The position numbers were made by a program, and so were the translations under genes. 33,044 nt of DNA from Gammaproteobacteria bacterium (GTDB taxonomy: Bacteria; Pseudomonadota; Gammaproteobacteria; Pseudomonadales; Halieaceae). Where the stretch lies: assembly GCA_030428835.1 (NCBI GenBank), contig JAUIEP010000041.1, positions 1 to 33,044 of the forward strand, written 5' to 3'. The notes beneath the pieces are model-generated. The model was not told the origin of the DNA and did not search any database. It worked only from the letters and a program-made list of their open reading frames with translations. Below, one piece after another: positions 7,612 through 14,554 of this stretch (positions are counted from its first letter, which is position 1; each line of letters starts with the position of its first letter).

Positions 7612-8207
7612 GCCAGTCCGCGGTAAAAGAAGATCGCAAGGGCACCCGCGCGCATATCCTGCAGGCGGCGCGCGAGGAACTCGTCGCGGGCAACGGCGAC
7701 CTCGAGGTGGCGAAGGTGGCCACGCGCGCCGGCGTGTCGGCCGGTCTCACCTATTACCACTTCGCCAACAAGTCCGGCCTGCTCAACGCGATTGTCAGTG
7801 ACTACCACGCGACGATGGACGACAACCTGCTCGCGGTGCCGTTCGAGGGTGCAACCTGGGCCGAGCGCGAGAAGGCCCGCGTCTACGCCATGGTGGAGTT
7901 TTTCTACCGGGACCCGGTCGCCATTCTCATCGCCACACGCCTGCGCACCGACCCCACCTTCGCGCTCGAGGAGGCCGAGCGCAACCAACGCACGAACCAG
8001 ATGGGAGCGCGCAACGTCGCCCAGGCCCAGCGCGACGGCGAGATCGATCCCGCGCGCGACCCCCTGTTGCTCGTCTCCATGATCCTCGCCGGTGTCACCG
8101 AGGGCGTGCGCACGGCGCTCAGTGCCGAGCCGCCCATGCCGCTGGCGGCCGCGCAGGCCGAAATCTGGACTTTCGTCGCGCTGGCGGCGGGTGTGCCGGT
8201 CGCATGA
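7608..8207 (+). CDS. TetR/AcrR family transcriptional regulator
   Basis: This 199-residue regulator starts at GTG 7608, which overlaps the PhyH stop. The N-terminal helix-turn-helix is clear: THAHILQAA-type first helix (TRAHILQAARE), then LEVAKVATRAGVSAGLTYYHFANKSGLLNAIV at residues 32-63 with the signature YYHFANK. The rest is the helical ligand-binding and dimerisation part. TetR proteins generally repress nearby genes and release on binding a small molecule. The 19-bp palindrome in front of the PhyH gene is the obvious candidate operator, so autoregulation is inferred. Its stop overlaps the next start (ATGA at 8204-8207). Confidence 0.88.
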   Translation: MSQSAVKEDRKGTRAHILQAAREELVAGNGDLEVAKVATRAGVSAGLTYYHFANKSGLLNAIVSDYHATMDDNLLAVPFEGATWAEREKARVYAMVEFFYRDPVAILIATRLRTDPTFALEEAERNQRTNQMGARNVAQAQRDGEIDPARDPLLLVSMILAGVTEGVRTALSAEPPMPLAAAQAEIWTFVALAAGVPVA

Positions 8208-9334
8208 ATATCGATCCCCTGGGCTCGGATGCCCCGGCGATCGTCTACATCGACGTCAAGAGTCCCTACGCCTACCTGGCCGTGGCGCCGACGCGCGAAC
8301 TGGAGCGCGAGCTCGGCGTGCGGTTCGACTGGCGGCCCTTCGTGCTGGATATCCCGAGTTACCTCGGCACCGCGCGCCTGGGTAAGGACGGCGAGGTGGT
8401 CGAGGACAACCGCAGCGCGGAGCAGTGGTCCGGCGTGAAGTACGCGTACTATGACTGCCGGCGCTACGCGCGACTGCGCGGTCTCACGATCCGCGGCACC
8501 GAGAAGATCTGGGACACCAACCTCGTCGCCACCGCCATGCTCTGGGCGCGGCGGCACGGTTACGCCGCCGTGCAGCGCTTTCTCGACGCCGTCCTCCCGC
8601 CGTTCTGGGTGCGCGAGCTGGACGTGGAGAGCGAGGGCGTCCTCGCCTCGGCGCTCGACGCGATAGATCTGGACGGCGCGGCGTTTATCGGGTGGGCGCA
8701 CGATGCGGGCCTGGCGCAGAACGCGCGGTTTCAGGCCGACGCGTTTGCCGCGGGTATCTTCGGTGTGCCCACCTATGTGGTGGGCGAGGAGCGTTACTTC
8801 GGCCGTGAGCACCTGCCCCGCGTGCGCTGGCAGCTGCAGGGCGGGGAGGGCGCTGCGCCCGATATCGCGAACACGCTGCCCGCGGCCGTTCCCGGGCAAC
8901 CCGCGCCACCCGCTACACTGACCGTGGGTGTCGATGCCACGCTGGACAGCGCGCTGGGTCTCCCGCGACTGCTGGAACTGCTGCAGGGTTACCGGGGCCG
9001 GGTGAACTGGGTGCGAGTCGCGCCGAGGAAGCCGCCGGCGCTGCCGCCGGAAGGCGACGTCTCGCGCGCCGCCATGCACAAGCGCTGGCGCGTGCGGAAC
9101 CAGGCCGCGAACACGCGGCGCTATGCCCCGCAGGCGACTTCCTTGCAGGACGCTACGGCCATGATCGCGAAGACCCTTGCAGAACACGGCATCAGGCTCG
9201 CCGACAGCGGGCCGGACCAGGTGGTACACGCGGCCATGCCCGGCATCGTTGTACTGGCGGAGGACGAACTTTTTATCGGTCGCCAGCACCTGCCGCTGCT
9301 GGCCGCGCGCCTCGGCGTGGCGTTCGAACAGTAG
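8204..9334 (+). CDS. two-lobed DsbA-fold / HCCA-isomerase-like protein
   Basis: This is a 376-residue protein. Residues 1-215 are a DsbA-like thioredoxin-fold domain of the 2-hydroxychromene-2-carboxylate isomerase / GST-kappa group. The opening strand and active-site turn are YIDVKSPYAYLA, with Ser20 where that family places its catalytic serine, and the cis-proline loop is GIFGVPTYVV (proline about 189). There is no CxxC, so it is not a disulphide oxidase. Residues 230-376 look like a degenerate second copy (VGVDATLDSALGLPRLLELL; later ELFIGRQHLPLL matching RYFGREHLPRV). Family members of one domain are about 200 residues. It probably acts with the PhyH enzyme in the catabolism of an aromatic or lipid compound. 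That role is inferred from the overlapping gene order. Confidence 0.78.
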   Translation: MNIDPLGSDAPAIVYIDVKSPYAYLAVAPTRELERELGVRFDWRPFVLDIPSYLGTARLGKDGEVVEDNRSAEQWSGVKYAYYDCRRYARLRGLTIRGTEKIWDTNLVATAMLWARRHGYAAVQRFLDAVLPPFWVRELDVESEGVLASALDAIDLDGAAFIGWAHDAGLAQNARFQADAFAAGIFGVPTYVVGEERYFGREHLPRVRWQLQGGEGAAPDIANTLPAAVPGQPAPPATLTVGVDATLDSALGLPRLLELLQGYRGRVNWVRVAPRKPPALPPEGDVSRAAMHKRWRVRNQAANTRRYAPQATSLQDATAMIAKTLAEHGIRLADSGPDQVVHAAMPGIVVLAEDELFIGRQHLPLLAARLGVAFEQ

Positions 9335-9346
9335 GGCCCGCCGCCT

Positions 9347-9877
9347 GTGGAACTCACCTCTGAACGGTTGTCGTTGGCGCCCATGGGGCTGGGCGACCTC
9401 GAGTTTTTCCATGCGACGAACAACGAGCCCTTCGTCCGGCGCTACCTGTGGGACGATGCGGCTGTGCCGCGCGAGGTTTCGGCGAGCATTGTCGAGGGCG
9501 TCGCGGCGGCTTTCGCCGAAGACGGCTGGGGCTTGTGGAAGATAATTACCCGGGACGCCGGCGCGGCTATCGGTTATGTCGGGCTCTGGACCTTCTTCGA
9601 CGAGCCGCAGCCGCAGCTGCTGTATGCGCTGCGCGAGGATTGCACCGGGCGGGGCTACGCGACCGAGGCGTCTGCACAGGTTCTCGATCACGCATTCAAC
9701 ACATTGTCTTTTGCGTACCTGGACGCGTCCATGGATGTGGCCAACGCCAGCTCCGCCCGGGTATGCGAGCGCCTCGGTTTCGGCTTCCTGGGCGAGCGGG
9801 ATATAGACGGCAAGCCCACGCGGTTCTATCGTATGCACTCCAACGAGTGGGGAGGTGCCCGTGCCAACCGTCGCTAA
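9347..9877 (+). CDS. GNAT acetyltransferase, RimJ/RimL type
   Basis: This 176-residue protein starts at GTG 9347. The opening ELTSERLSLAPMGLGDL is the usual RimJ/RimL beginning. The acetyl-CoA loop is EDCTGRGYATEASAQVLDHAF, followed by ANASSARVCERLGFGFLGE, which is the Asn-x-x-Ser and LGF ending of this branch. Such enzymes acetylate protein N termini, amino acids or small amines, and the target here is unknown. It begins 12 bases after the DsbA-like gene and overlaps the next small reading frame, so it is probably part of the same transcript. Confidence 0.82.
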   Translation: MELTSERLSLAPMGLGDLEFFHATNNEPFVRRYLWDDAAVPREVSASIVEGVAAAFAEDGWGLWKIITRDAGAAIGYVGLWTFFDEPQPQLLYALREDCTGRGYATEASAQVLDHAFNTLSFAYLDASMDVANASSARVCERLGFGFLGERDIDGKPTRFYRMHSNEWGGARANRR

Positions 9878-10004
9878 ACTGCTGATGACCGTCGCCATCG
9901 CGGTCTACACGTTCATCCCGCCGCTCGCCGACCTCTTTATCCTCAGCGTGGCGCTGCTCGTGCTCCTCGCCGGCTGGGTGCTGCACAGGCGGTCAGCCGC
10001 GTGA
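9861..10004 (+). CDS. 47-residue membrane peptide (small ORF)
   Basis: This short frame starts at GTG 9861, 5 bases after a strong ribosome site (GGGAGG), inside the last codons of the upstream acetyltransferase gene. Its stop overlaps the start of the ABM gene (GTGA at 10001-10004). The peptide is MPTVAKLLMTVAIAVYTFIP, then PLADLFILSVALLVLLAG and WVLHRRSAA. It has two hydrophobic segments separated by a proline-rich turn and a basic tail, a helical hairpin topology with the end inside. The neat overlap on both sides and the strong Shine-Dalgarno argue for real translation. The function is unknown. Confidence 0.6.
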   Translation: MPTVAKLLMTVAIAVYTFIPPLADLFILSVALLVLLAGWVLHRRSAA

Positions 10005-10312
10005 TACTCGAGCAGGCGGTGCTGGATGTCGTGAGCGGCCTGGAGCGTGAATTCGAGGATGCCTTCACAAAAGCCCAGGGCATCATCGCCGGCATGCCGG
10101 GCTATCTTTCGCACTCGTTGAGCGCCTGTATCGAACGTCCCGGCCGCTACCTCCTGCTGGTTGAGTGGGAGTCGCTGGAAGACCACACGGTGGGCTTTCG
10201 CGGATCGCCGCAGTACCAGGAGTGGCGCGCACTGCTGCACCATTTCTACGACCCGTTTCCCGAGGTTGAACACTATCGGGCGGTATGCGAAGGGGTCGCC
10301 GCGCGCGACTGA
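10001..10312 (+). CDS. antibiotic biosynthesis monooxygenase (ABM) domain protein
   Basis: This 103-residue protein is a single ferredoxin-like ABM domain. It begins with a beta strand (ILEQAVLDVV), a helix with FEDAFTKAQGIIAGMPGY, then RYLLLVEWESLEDHTVGFRGSPQYQEWRALLHHFY, the typical W-x-S-x-E-x-H...F..S..Y..W pattern. Dimeric ABM proteins are cofactor-free oxygenases, heme-degrading enzymes or simple stress-response barrels. The particular reaction is not evident. GTG 10001 overlaps the stop of the small membrane peptide. Confidence 0.8.
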   Translation: MILEQAVLDVVSGLEREFEDAFTKAQGIIAGMPGYLSHSLSACIERPGRYLLLVEWESLEDHTVGFRGSPQYQEWRALLHHFYDPFPEVEHYRAVCEGVAARD

Positions 10313-10326
10313 AGCGAGGAGCGACC

Positions 10327-10659
10327 ATGGACCTGCCACCGGAAGTCATCGCCCAGATACAGGCGAAACGCAAGATCGAGGCCATCAAGCTGCTGCGCGA
10401 GGCCCGGGGTATCAGCCTGAAAGATGCGAAGGAGGCGGTGGACGCCTACATCCGGCGCGAGAGGCTCGAAAGTCGCAAGAATCCAAAGAGTCGCAACAGC
10501 CGCGAAACGGTGCCGCGCGCGGACACACTCTCCCGCACGGAGCAAGCCTCCCGCCCGGAAACGGCGTCCCGCGCGAGCAAACGGGAGGGCCAACACCGCC
10601 TGTTCCTGCTCGCGCTGGCCATCGTCGTCGGCTACGTGGCTTACCGGGTCCTCGCCTGA
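10327..10659 (+). CDS. L7/L12 C-terminal-like domain with membrane tail
   Basis: This is a 110-residue protein. Residues 1-40 (PPEVIAQIQAKRKIEAIKLLREARGISLKDAKEAVDAYI) match the helix-turn-helix pattern of the ribosomal protein L7/L12 C-terminal domain (IKAVREx-x-x-LxLKEAKxxV). A basic, Ser/Arg-rich linker of about 45 residues follows. The C terminus has a single hydrophobic helix (LFLLALAIVVGYVAYRVLA). The standard L7/L12 is about 120 residues and soluble, so this is a membrane-tethered relative, seen in some bacterial genomes as an unannotated small protein. The role is unknown. ATG 10327 has GAGGAGCGACC in front. Confidence 0.7.
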   Translation: MDLPPEVIAQIQAKRKIEAIKLLREARGISLKDAKEAVDAYIRRERLESRKNPKSRNSRETVPRADTLSRTEQASRPETASRASKREGQHRLFLLALAIVVGYVAYRVLA

Positions 10660-10682
10660 ACTGTGGGAATGAGGCGCTCACG

Positions 10683-11153
10683 TTGCCGGACATGATCGTC
10701 AGGCTCTACGCGCTTCCGCCCCTGTCCGATGCCCTGCAGGGCGTGGCGGGGCGGGGCATCGAGGTCCGCCGGCCGCGTCCCGGTGAGCACGACGCACTGG
10801 TCGCGTGGGTGAACGCGATCTTCCCGACCTGGGTGGCGGAGTTGCGCACTGCCCTGGCCGCCAGCCCGCCGACCTGCTACGCGGCCTTCGACGGCGCCAC
10901 GCCGGTGGGCTTCGCCGCCTTCGACGCCACCTGCGCCAATTTCTTCGGCCCCATGGGCGTTGACCCGGCGCGTCGTCGTGCGGGCATCGGGCGGGCGCTG
11001 CTGTTGTCCGCGCTGCACGCGCAGCGGGAGCAGGGTTACGCGTATGCCATTATCGGTGGCGTCGGCCCGGCGCAGTACTATGAACAGCAGGTCGCCGCAC
11101 AGCTTATCGACGGTTCCACGCCCGGCATTTACGCCGCGGGAGGCGCCGAATGA
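10683..11153 (+). CDS. GNAT family N-acetyltransferase
   Basis: This is a GNAT of about 156 residues. A TTG at 10683 is preferred because GAGG lies 8 bases before it, and ATG 10692 is the alternative. The acetyl-CoA loop is VDPARRRAGIGRALLLSALHAQREQG, and the downstream strand is GYAYAIIGGVGPAQYYEQ, with the tyrosine (QYYEQ) in the place of the usual general acid. Its stop overlaps the start of the DUF2007 gene by ATGA (11150-11153). The substrate is unknown. Confidence 0.8.
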   Translation: MPDMIVRLYALPPLSDALQGVAGRGIEVRRPRPGEHDALVAWVNAIFPTWVAELRTALAASPPTCYAAFDGATPVGFAAFDATCANFFGPMGVDPARRRAGIGRALLLSALHAQREQGYAYAIIGGVGPAQYYEQQVAAQLIDGSTPGIYAAGGAE

Positions 11154-11458
11154 AGAAAGTCTTTACGCACCAGAATCCGCTGATCGTCGGCAATGCCCGC
11201 AACCTGCTGGAGGAGCGGGGCATCGCGGCTGAATTGCGCAATGAGTTCGCGTCCAGCGCGATGGGGGAGACCGCGCCGCTGGAGACATGGCCCGAGTTGT
11301 GGGTGGGTGACGCGGATTACGAGCGCGCCCGCGAACTGCTGGATACCGCCCTGGTGGAGCGCGGCTCGGCGGACTGGACCTGCGGCCGCTGCGGCGAGGC
11401 GAACGGCGCGGCATTCGAGCTCTGCTGGCAGTGCGGCGCGCCGGCGCCCGGCGCGTGA
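11150..11458 (+). CDS. DUF2007 domain protein with C-terminal zinc ribbon
   Basis: This is a 102-residue protein. The N-terminal half, MKKVFTHQNPLIVGNARNLLEERGIAAELRN through PELWVGDADYERARELL, is a DUF2007 ferredoxin-like (signal-transducing PII-type) domain. The C-terminal half holds a zinc ribbon CGRCGEANGAAFELCWQCG (C-x2-C-x10-C-x2-C), of RanBP2 or ZF-type geometry. Fusion of DUF2007 with a zinc ribbon is known in the family. It is probably a cytoplasmic regulator or adaptor. Function is not established. Confidence 0.82.
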   Translation: MKKVFTHQNPLIVGNARNLLEERGIAAELRNEFASSAMGETAPLETWPELWVGDADYERARELLDTALVERGSADWTCGRCGEANGAAFELCWQCGAPAPGA

Positions 11459-11528
11459 ACCGGGGCACCGTTCTCGGGTATCCTTTCGCGGTGCAACCCG
11501 CCGCCGTCAACGCAACGAGGTACTCGCC

Positions 11529-11822
11529 GTGTTCGCCGTGATCTTCCGCGCCGACATCAACGAGGTGGATGCCGACTACGAGGCCACCGCGGCGAATCTG
11601 CGCGAGCTTGCCATGTCGCAGTACGGCTGTGTGGATTTCGTCAGCCACTCCGACGGCAGGAGCGAGATCGCCGTCTCCTACTGGCAGAGCGAGGCTGCCA
11701 TCAAGGCGTGGCGCGCCGACCCGGTACATCGCGCGGCGCAGGAGCGGGGTAAAGAACAGTGGTATACCCGCTACAGTGTTGAAGTGGTGCGCGTGGAGCG
11801 TGCCTACACCAGCGACGAATGA
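11529..11822 (+). CDS. antibiotic biosynthesis monooxygenase (ABM) domain protein
   Basis: This is a 97-residue ABM-type protein starting at GTG 11529. It begins FAVIFRADINEVDADY and continues through MSQYGCVDFVSHSDG and SEIAVSYWQSEAAIKAWRADPVHRAAQERG, the standard ABM pattern with a Tyr-Trp strand and a His-containing helix. CAACGAGG lies upstream. It is the second ABM protein here, separated by four genes from the first, and may share its metabolic context. The substrate is unknown. Confidence 0.78.
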   Translation: MFAVIFRADINEVDADYEATAANLRELAMSQYGCVDFVSHSDGRSEIAVSYWQSEAAIKAWRADPVHRAAQERGKEQWYTRYSVEVVRVERAYTSDE

Positions 11823-11889
11823 GGCGGGCTCGCACCGAACCCGCATAGCAATAGCGGCCCCAGCGGCCCCCGGATACAAGGAAACAGCA

Positions 11890-13317
11890 GTGAGCGTATT
11901 CAGCGACTACCAGGACTACGACGGGCTCGGCCTGGCCGAACTCGTGCGCAGGGGCGAGGTCACGCCCGCGGAACTGCTCGAGGCCGCCATCGCCCGAGCC
12001 GAGGCGGTAAACGGTGAGATCAACGCCATCGTGATCGAGCAGTACGACGACGCGCGCAAGACGGCGGCCGAGGGCCTGCCCGACGGGCCGTTCAGCGGCG
12101 TGCCGTTCCTCCTGAAGAATCTCGACGTGGGCCAGGCGGGCACGCGCACCACGTCCGGCAGCCGCGCGTTCGAGGACTACATCGCGCCACACGATTCCAC
12201 GCTGGTCGCGCGTTTCAAGGCGGCCGGCTTCAATATATTCGGCAAGACCAACTCACCCGAGTTCGGCGTGCAACCCATCACGGAGCCGGAATTGCACGGT
12301 CCCTCGCGCAATCCCTGGAATACCGGGCGCACGACCGGCGGTTCCAGCGGCGGCTCCGGCGCCGCGGTCGCCGCGGGCATCCTGCCGGTTGCGCACGCCT
12401 CCGACGGCGGCGGCTCCATCCGCATACCGGCGTCCTGCAACGGGCTGGTCGGACTCAAGCCCACGCGCGGCGTGAACCCCATGGGTCCCGACATGGGTGA
12501 GGCCTGGGGCGGGCAGGTCGTCAACCACGTGGTGAGCCGCAGCGTGCGCGACACCGCCGCGGTGCTGGATGCAACGCTCGGGCCGGAGCCCGGCAATGCC
12601 TACTGCGGGCCGCATTTCGAGGGCAGCCTGCTGGATGAAGTGGGCAGGGAGCCCGGCAAGCTGCGCATCGCCGTGGGCATGCAGAAGTGGAGCGACGGTG
12701 ACTACCGGCCGGAGGTCGTTGCCGGCCTGGAGGCAACGGTGCAACTGCTGGAGGGTCTTGGCCACACGGTGGAAGAGGCGCGCCCGAACCTCGACTTCGC
12801 CGAGCTGACCAGCGCGTCCTCGGTCATCGCGGCCGTGAGTACGTCGCTCCTGTGTGAGTTGCGCGCCGAGGAACTGGGCGTCACGGTCGACGAGCTGCCG
12901 CTGGAAGACGGCACGCGGCTCCTGCTGCTGTTGAGCACGCTCGCCTCACCCACGGACTACCCGCGCGCGGTGCGCAGCAATCACCTGGCCGGGTTCGAGA
13001 TGGCGCGCTTCCACGAACAGTACGACGTGCTGCTGCTGCCCACAATGGCCAGTGAGCCCGTACCGATCGGCTACCTGAAAGACGCCGACGAGAACGACCT
13101 GCTGGAACGCCTGTCTGGTTTCATGGGCGAGACGATGCTCTGCAACCAGACCGGCCAGCCCGCGATCTCCCTGCCGCTACACTGGAGTGACAACGGACTG
13201 CCGGTGGGCATGATGTTCTCCGCCGCGTTCGGTGGGGAGCCGCTGTTGTTGCGCCTCGCGGGGCAGCTCGAGCAGGCGCAGCCTTGGTGGGACAGGCGCC
13301 CGCCGCTGGGTGTGTGA
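11890..13317 (+). CDS. amidase (amidase signature family)
   Basis: This is a 475-residue hydrolase starting at GTG 11890, with AAGGAAA upstream. It has the complete amidase-signature Ser-cisSer-Lys triad: Lys76 in FLLKNL, cis-Ser152 in TGGSSGGS, and nucleophile Ser176 in [10 protein letters not shown]. The spacing between the two serines (24) is the family standard. The rest ([32 protein letters not shown]) is also typical. The family hydrolyses amides, including acyl amides, aryl amides and nylon oligomers. The substrate cannot be given. It lies at the end of the packed plus-strand run but with a 67-base gap upstream. Confidence 0.9.
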   Translation: MSVFSDYQDYDGLGLAELVRRGEVTPAELLEAAIARAEAVNGEINAIVIEQYDDARKTAAEGLPDGPFSGVPFLLKNLDVGQAGTRTTSGSRAFEDYIAPHDSTLVARFKAAGFNIFGKTNSPEFGVQPITEPELHGPSRNPWNTGRTTGGSSGGSGAAVAAGILPVAHASDGGGSIRIPASCNGLVGLKPTRGVNPMGPDMGEAWGGQVVNHVVSRSVRDTAAVLDATLGPEPGNAYCGPHFEGSLLDEVGREPGKLRIAVGMQKWSDGDYRPEVVAGLEATVQLLEGLGHTVEEARPNLDFAELTSASSVIAAVSTSLLCELRAEELGVTVDELPLEDGTRLLLLLSTLASPTDYPRAVRSNHLAGFEMARFHEQYDVLLLPTMASEPVPIGYLKDADENDLLERLSGFMGETMLCNQTGQPAISLPLHWSDNGLPVGMMFSAAFGGEPLLLRLAGQLEQAQPWWDRRPPLGV

Positions 13318-13335
13318 GTGCTCTGCGCAGTTCCG

Positions 13336-13357
13336 GGACCGCCGCGTTGGGCGGTCC
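13336..13357 (+). terminator. stem-loop after the amidase gene
   Basis: GGACCGCC GCGTTG GGCGGTCC is a perfect 8-bp stem with a 6-base loop, 19 bases after the stop. It has no T-run, so it may act as a weak or factor-assisted terminator, or as an RNA 3' end stabiliser. Confidence 0.4.
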
Positions 13358-13368
13358 GCAATCACACT

Positions 13369-13861
13369 GTGGGGTCGAATTTATTCGACCTCGGGCCTGG
13401 ATTTTGCGCGCTTTGCTAAATTTGAGGCCCCTTTCGTTAGATGGCCCGGAACCACTGTAGGGTCGAATTCATTCGACCTGGCACCCGGCTCTCAATACCC
13501 ACAGGGGTTCGCATTGAGAAATCTGTCCCAGGTCGAATGAATTCGACCCTACAGGTACGGGATTCGTCCTTGGCGGGCGAATGAATTCGATCCCGCAGGT
13601 CTGGGATTCGCCATCGCCGGTCGAATGAATCCGACCCCACAGGGATGGGATTCGTCCTTGGCGGGCGAATGAATTCGATCCCGCAGATCTGGGATTCGCC
13701 ATCGCCGGTCGAATGAATTCGACCCCACAGGGATGGGATTCGTCCTTGGCGGTCGAATGAATTCGACCCCACAGGGATGGGATTTGGCTTCGGAGGTCGA
13801 ATGAATTCGACCCCACAGGGTTTTGGGCCCTCCGTTGAATATCGAATGGATTCGTCTCCAC
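13369..13861. repeat. REP-type palindrome array (44-bp period)
   Basis: Ten copies of a 22-bp unit fill this stretch: a GTAG/GTGG-type head followed by the palindrome GGTCGAAT-TC-ATTCGACC, which folds into an 8-bp stem. Two are forward (13369-13390, 13457-13478). Eight are reverse (starts 13531, 13575, 13619, 13663, 13707, 13751, 13795, 13840), and seven of the eight are spaced exactly 44 bases apart. Units at 13575 and 13663 share the variant ending GATCCCGC, giving an 88-bp second-order repeat. Intervening 22-bp spacers are also related (GGGATTCGTCCTTGGC or GGGATTCGCCATCGCC). The pattern is that of REP/BIME sequences mobilised by Y1-type REP-associated transposases. The gap holds no gene. 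Confidence 0.8.
13457..13552. repeat. BIME body: forward REP, 52-bp middle, reverse REP
   Basis: A forward unit and a reverse unit start exactly 74 bases apart. Between them lies a middle section with CTCAAT and ATTGAG as a possible stem. The same offset occurs in all three copies at the second array, so this is a shared composite element rather than a chance pairing. Confidence 0.65.
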
Positions 13862-13971
13862 AGTTGCGCGGGGTGTCGAAGAATGTTCCCGGCGGTTCAG
13901 TTTCGCGCTTTACAACTTTACGGCGCGTCGCTTAGAGTCGCGCGGCAAACAGTGAGCGACGGATTGGTGTT

Positions 13972-14427
13972 TTGTATTTCGAAGATGTAACCCTCGACCG
14001 GGAAGTGACCTTCGACGGGGTCTACCACGTGACCGAGGAAGAAATTATCGAAGTGGGGAACCGCTGGGATCCGCAGCCGTTTCACATCGACCCGGTCGCG
14101 GCGAAGGACTCCATCTTCGGCGGGCTGGTGGCGTCTTCGGCCCACGTGTTCGCCATCTGGGTGTCCATGGGCAACGACGACATCGACAAGGACAAGGCGA
14201 TCAAGTCGGTCAGTGCCCTGGGCTTCAACAACCTGCAGTGGCACGCGCCGATCCGCCCCGGGGATACCATCAGGAGTTCGTTCACGATTACCGAGGCGCG
14301 CGCGTCGAAGTCGCGCCCTGAACTCGGCGTCGTGAAGAGCGACAACCGCATGTTCAACCAGCACAACGAGACGGTGTTCACCCTCGAGTGCGCCTTCCTG
14401 GTGCCGAAGCGGCCTGTCGGCCCTTGA
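13972..14427 (+). CDS. MaoC-like (R)-enoyl-CoA hydratase
   Basis: This 151-residue hot-dog-fold protein starts at TTG 13972. The hydratase motif is D33-x4-H38 (RWDPQPFHIDP), with the following FGGLVASSAHVFA strand and helix. The later HAPIRPGDTIRSSF and FTLECAFLVPKR close the fold. The family hydrates enoyl-CoA thioesters or acts on related acyl-thioesters in fatty-acid or polyketide metabolism. No acyl-carrier protein or thiolase lies nearby, so the pathway is open. The start is a rare codon with only a weak ribosome site. Confidence 0.82.
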   Translation: MYFEDVTLDREVTFDGVYHVTEEEIIEVGNRWDPQPFHIDPVAAKDSIFGGLVASSAHVFAIWVSMGNDDIDKDKAIKSVSALGFNNLQWHAPIRPGDTIRSSFTITEARASKSRPELGVVKSDNRMFNQHNETVFTLECAFLVPKRPVGP

Positions 14428-14446
14428 GCCAGCGGTAATCCGGTTC

Positions 14447-14541
14447 GCGCCGCGCGCCCTCAGCGCGGGTCGGCGGCGAATACCTCGCCCGGCCAGCCCG
14501 GCAGGGCGGAAAAGCCGATGAGCACCATCTTGCCGCGACCA
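14447..14541 (-). pseudogene. tandem copy of the alkylsulfatase 3' end
   Basis: This 95-bp segment is adjacent to, and imperfectly repeats, the last 95 bases of the alkylsulfatase gene and its 3' flank. In minus-strand translation it reads GRGKMVLIGFSALPGWPGEVFAADPR and then a stop (TGA, 14460-14462). The functional C terminus reads EGSKMDLIGFFGLLDRPDEVFAVVTP. Both share KM-x-LIGF and EVFA, and both stops are followed by the same 16-base string (14447-14462 and 14542-14557). It has no start, so it is a remnant or an alternative 3' end. Confidence 0.65.
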
Positions 14542-14554
14542 GCGCCGCGCGCCC

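Noticed and set aside
7904-9898. 664-residue minus-strand open frame opposite the TetR, DsbA-like and GNAT genes
   Set aside because: It lies antisense to three well-supported genes with recognised domains and has Arg/Ala/Val-rich shadow composition typical of high-GC DNA.
13531-13861. CRISPR-like look: 22-bp repeats with 22-bp spacers at a fixed 44-bp period
   Set aside because: Spacers are related to each other in two alternating types, the repeat is a near-perfect palindrome of REP type, and there are no cas genes. A CRISPR array would have unique spacers.
13437-13861. Long open frames across the REP array on the minus strand (repeating GSNSFD and GRIHST phrases)
   Set aside because: They arise from the 44-bp periodicity of the palindrome and show no start signal or protein-like composition.
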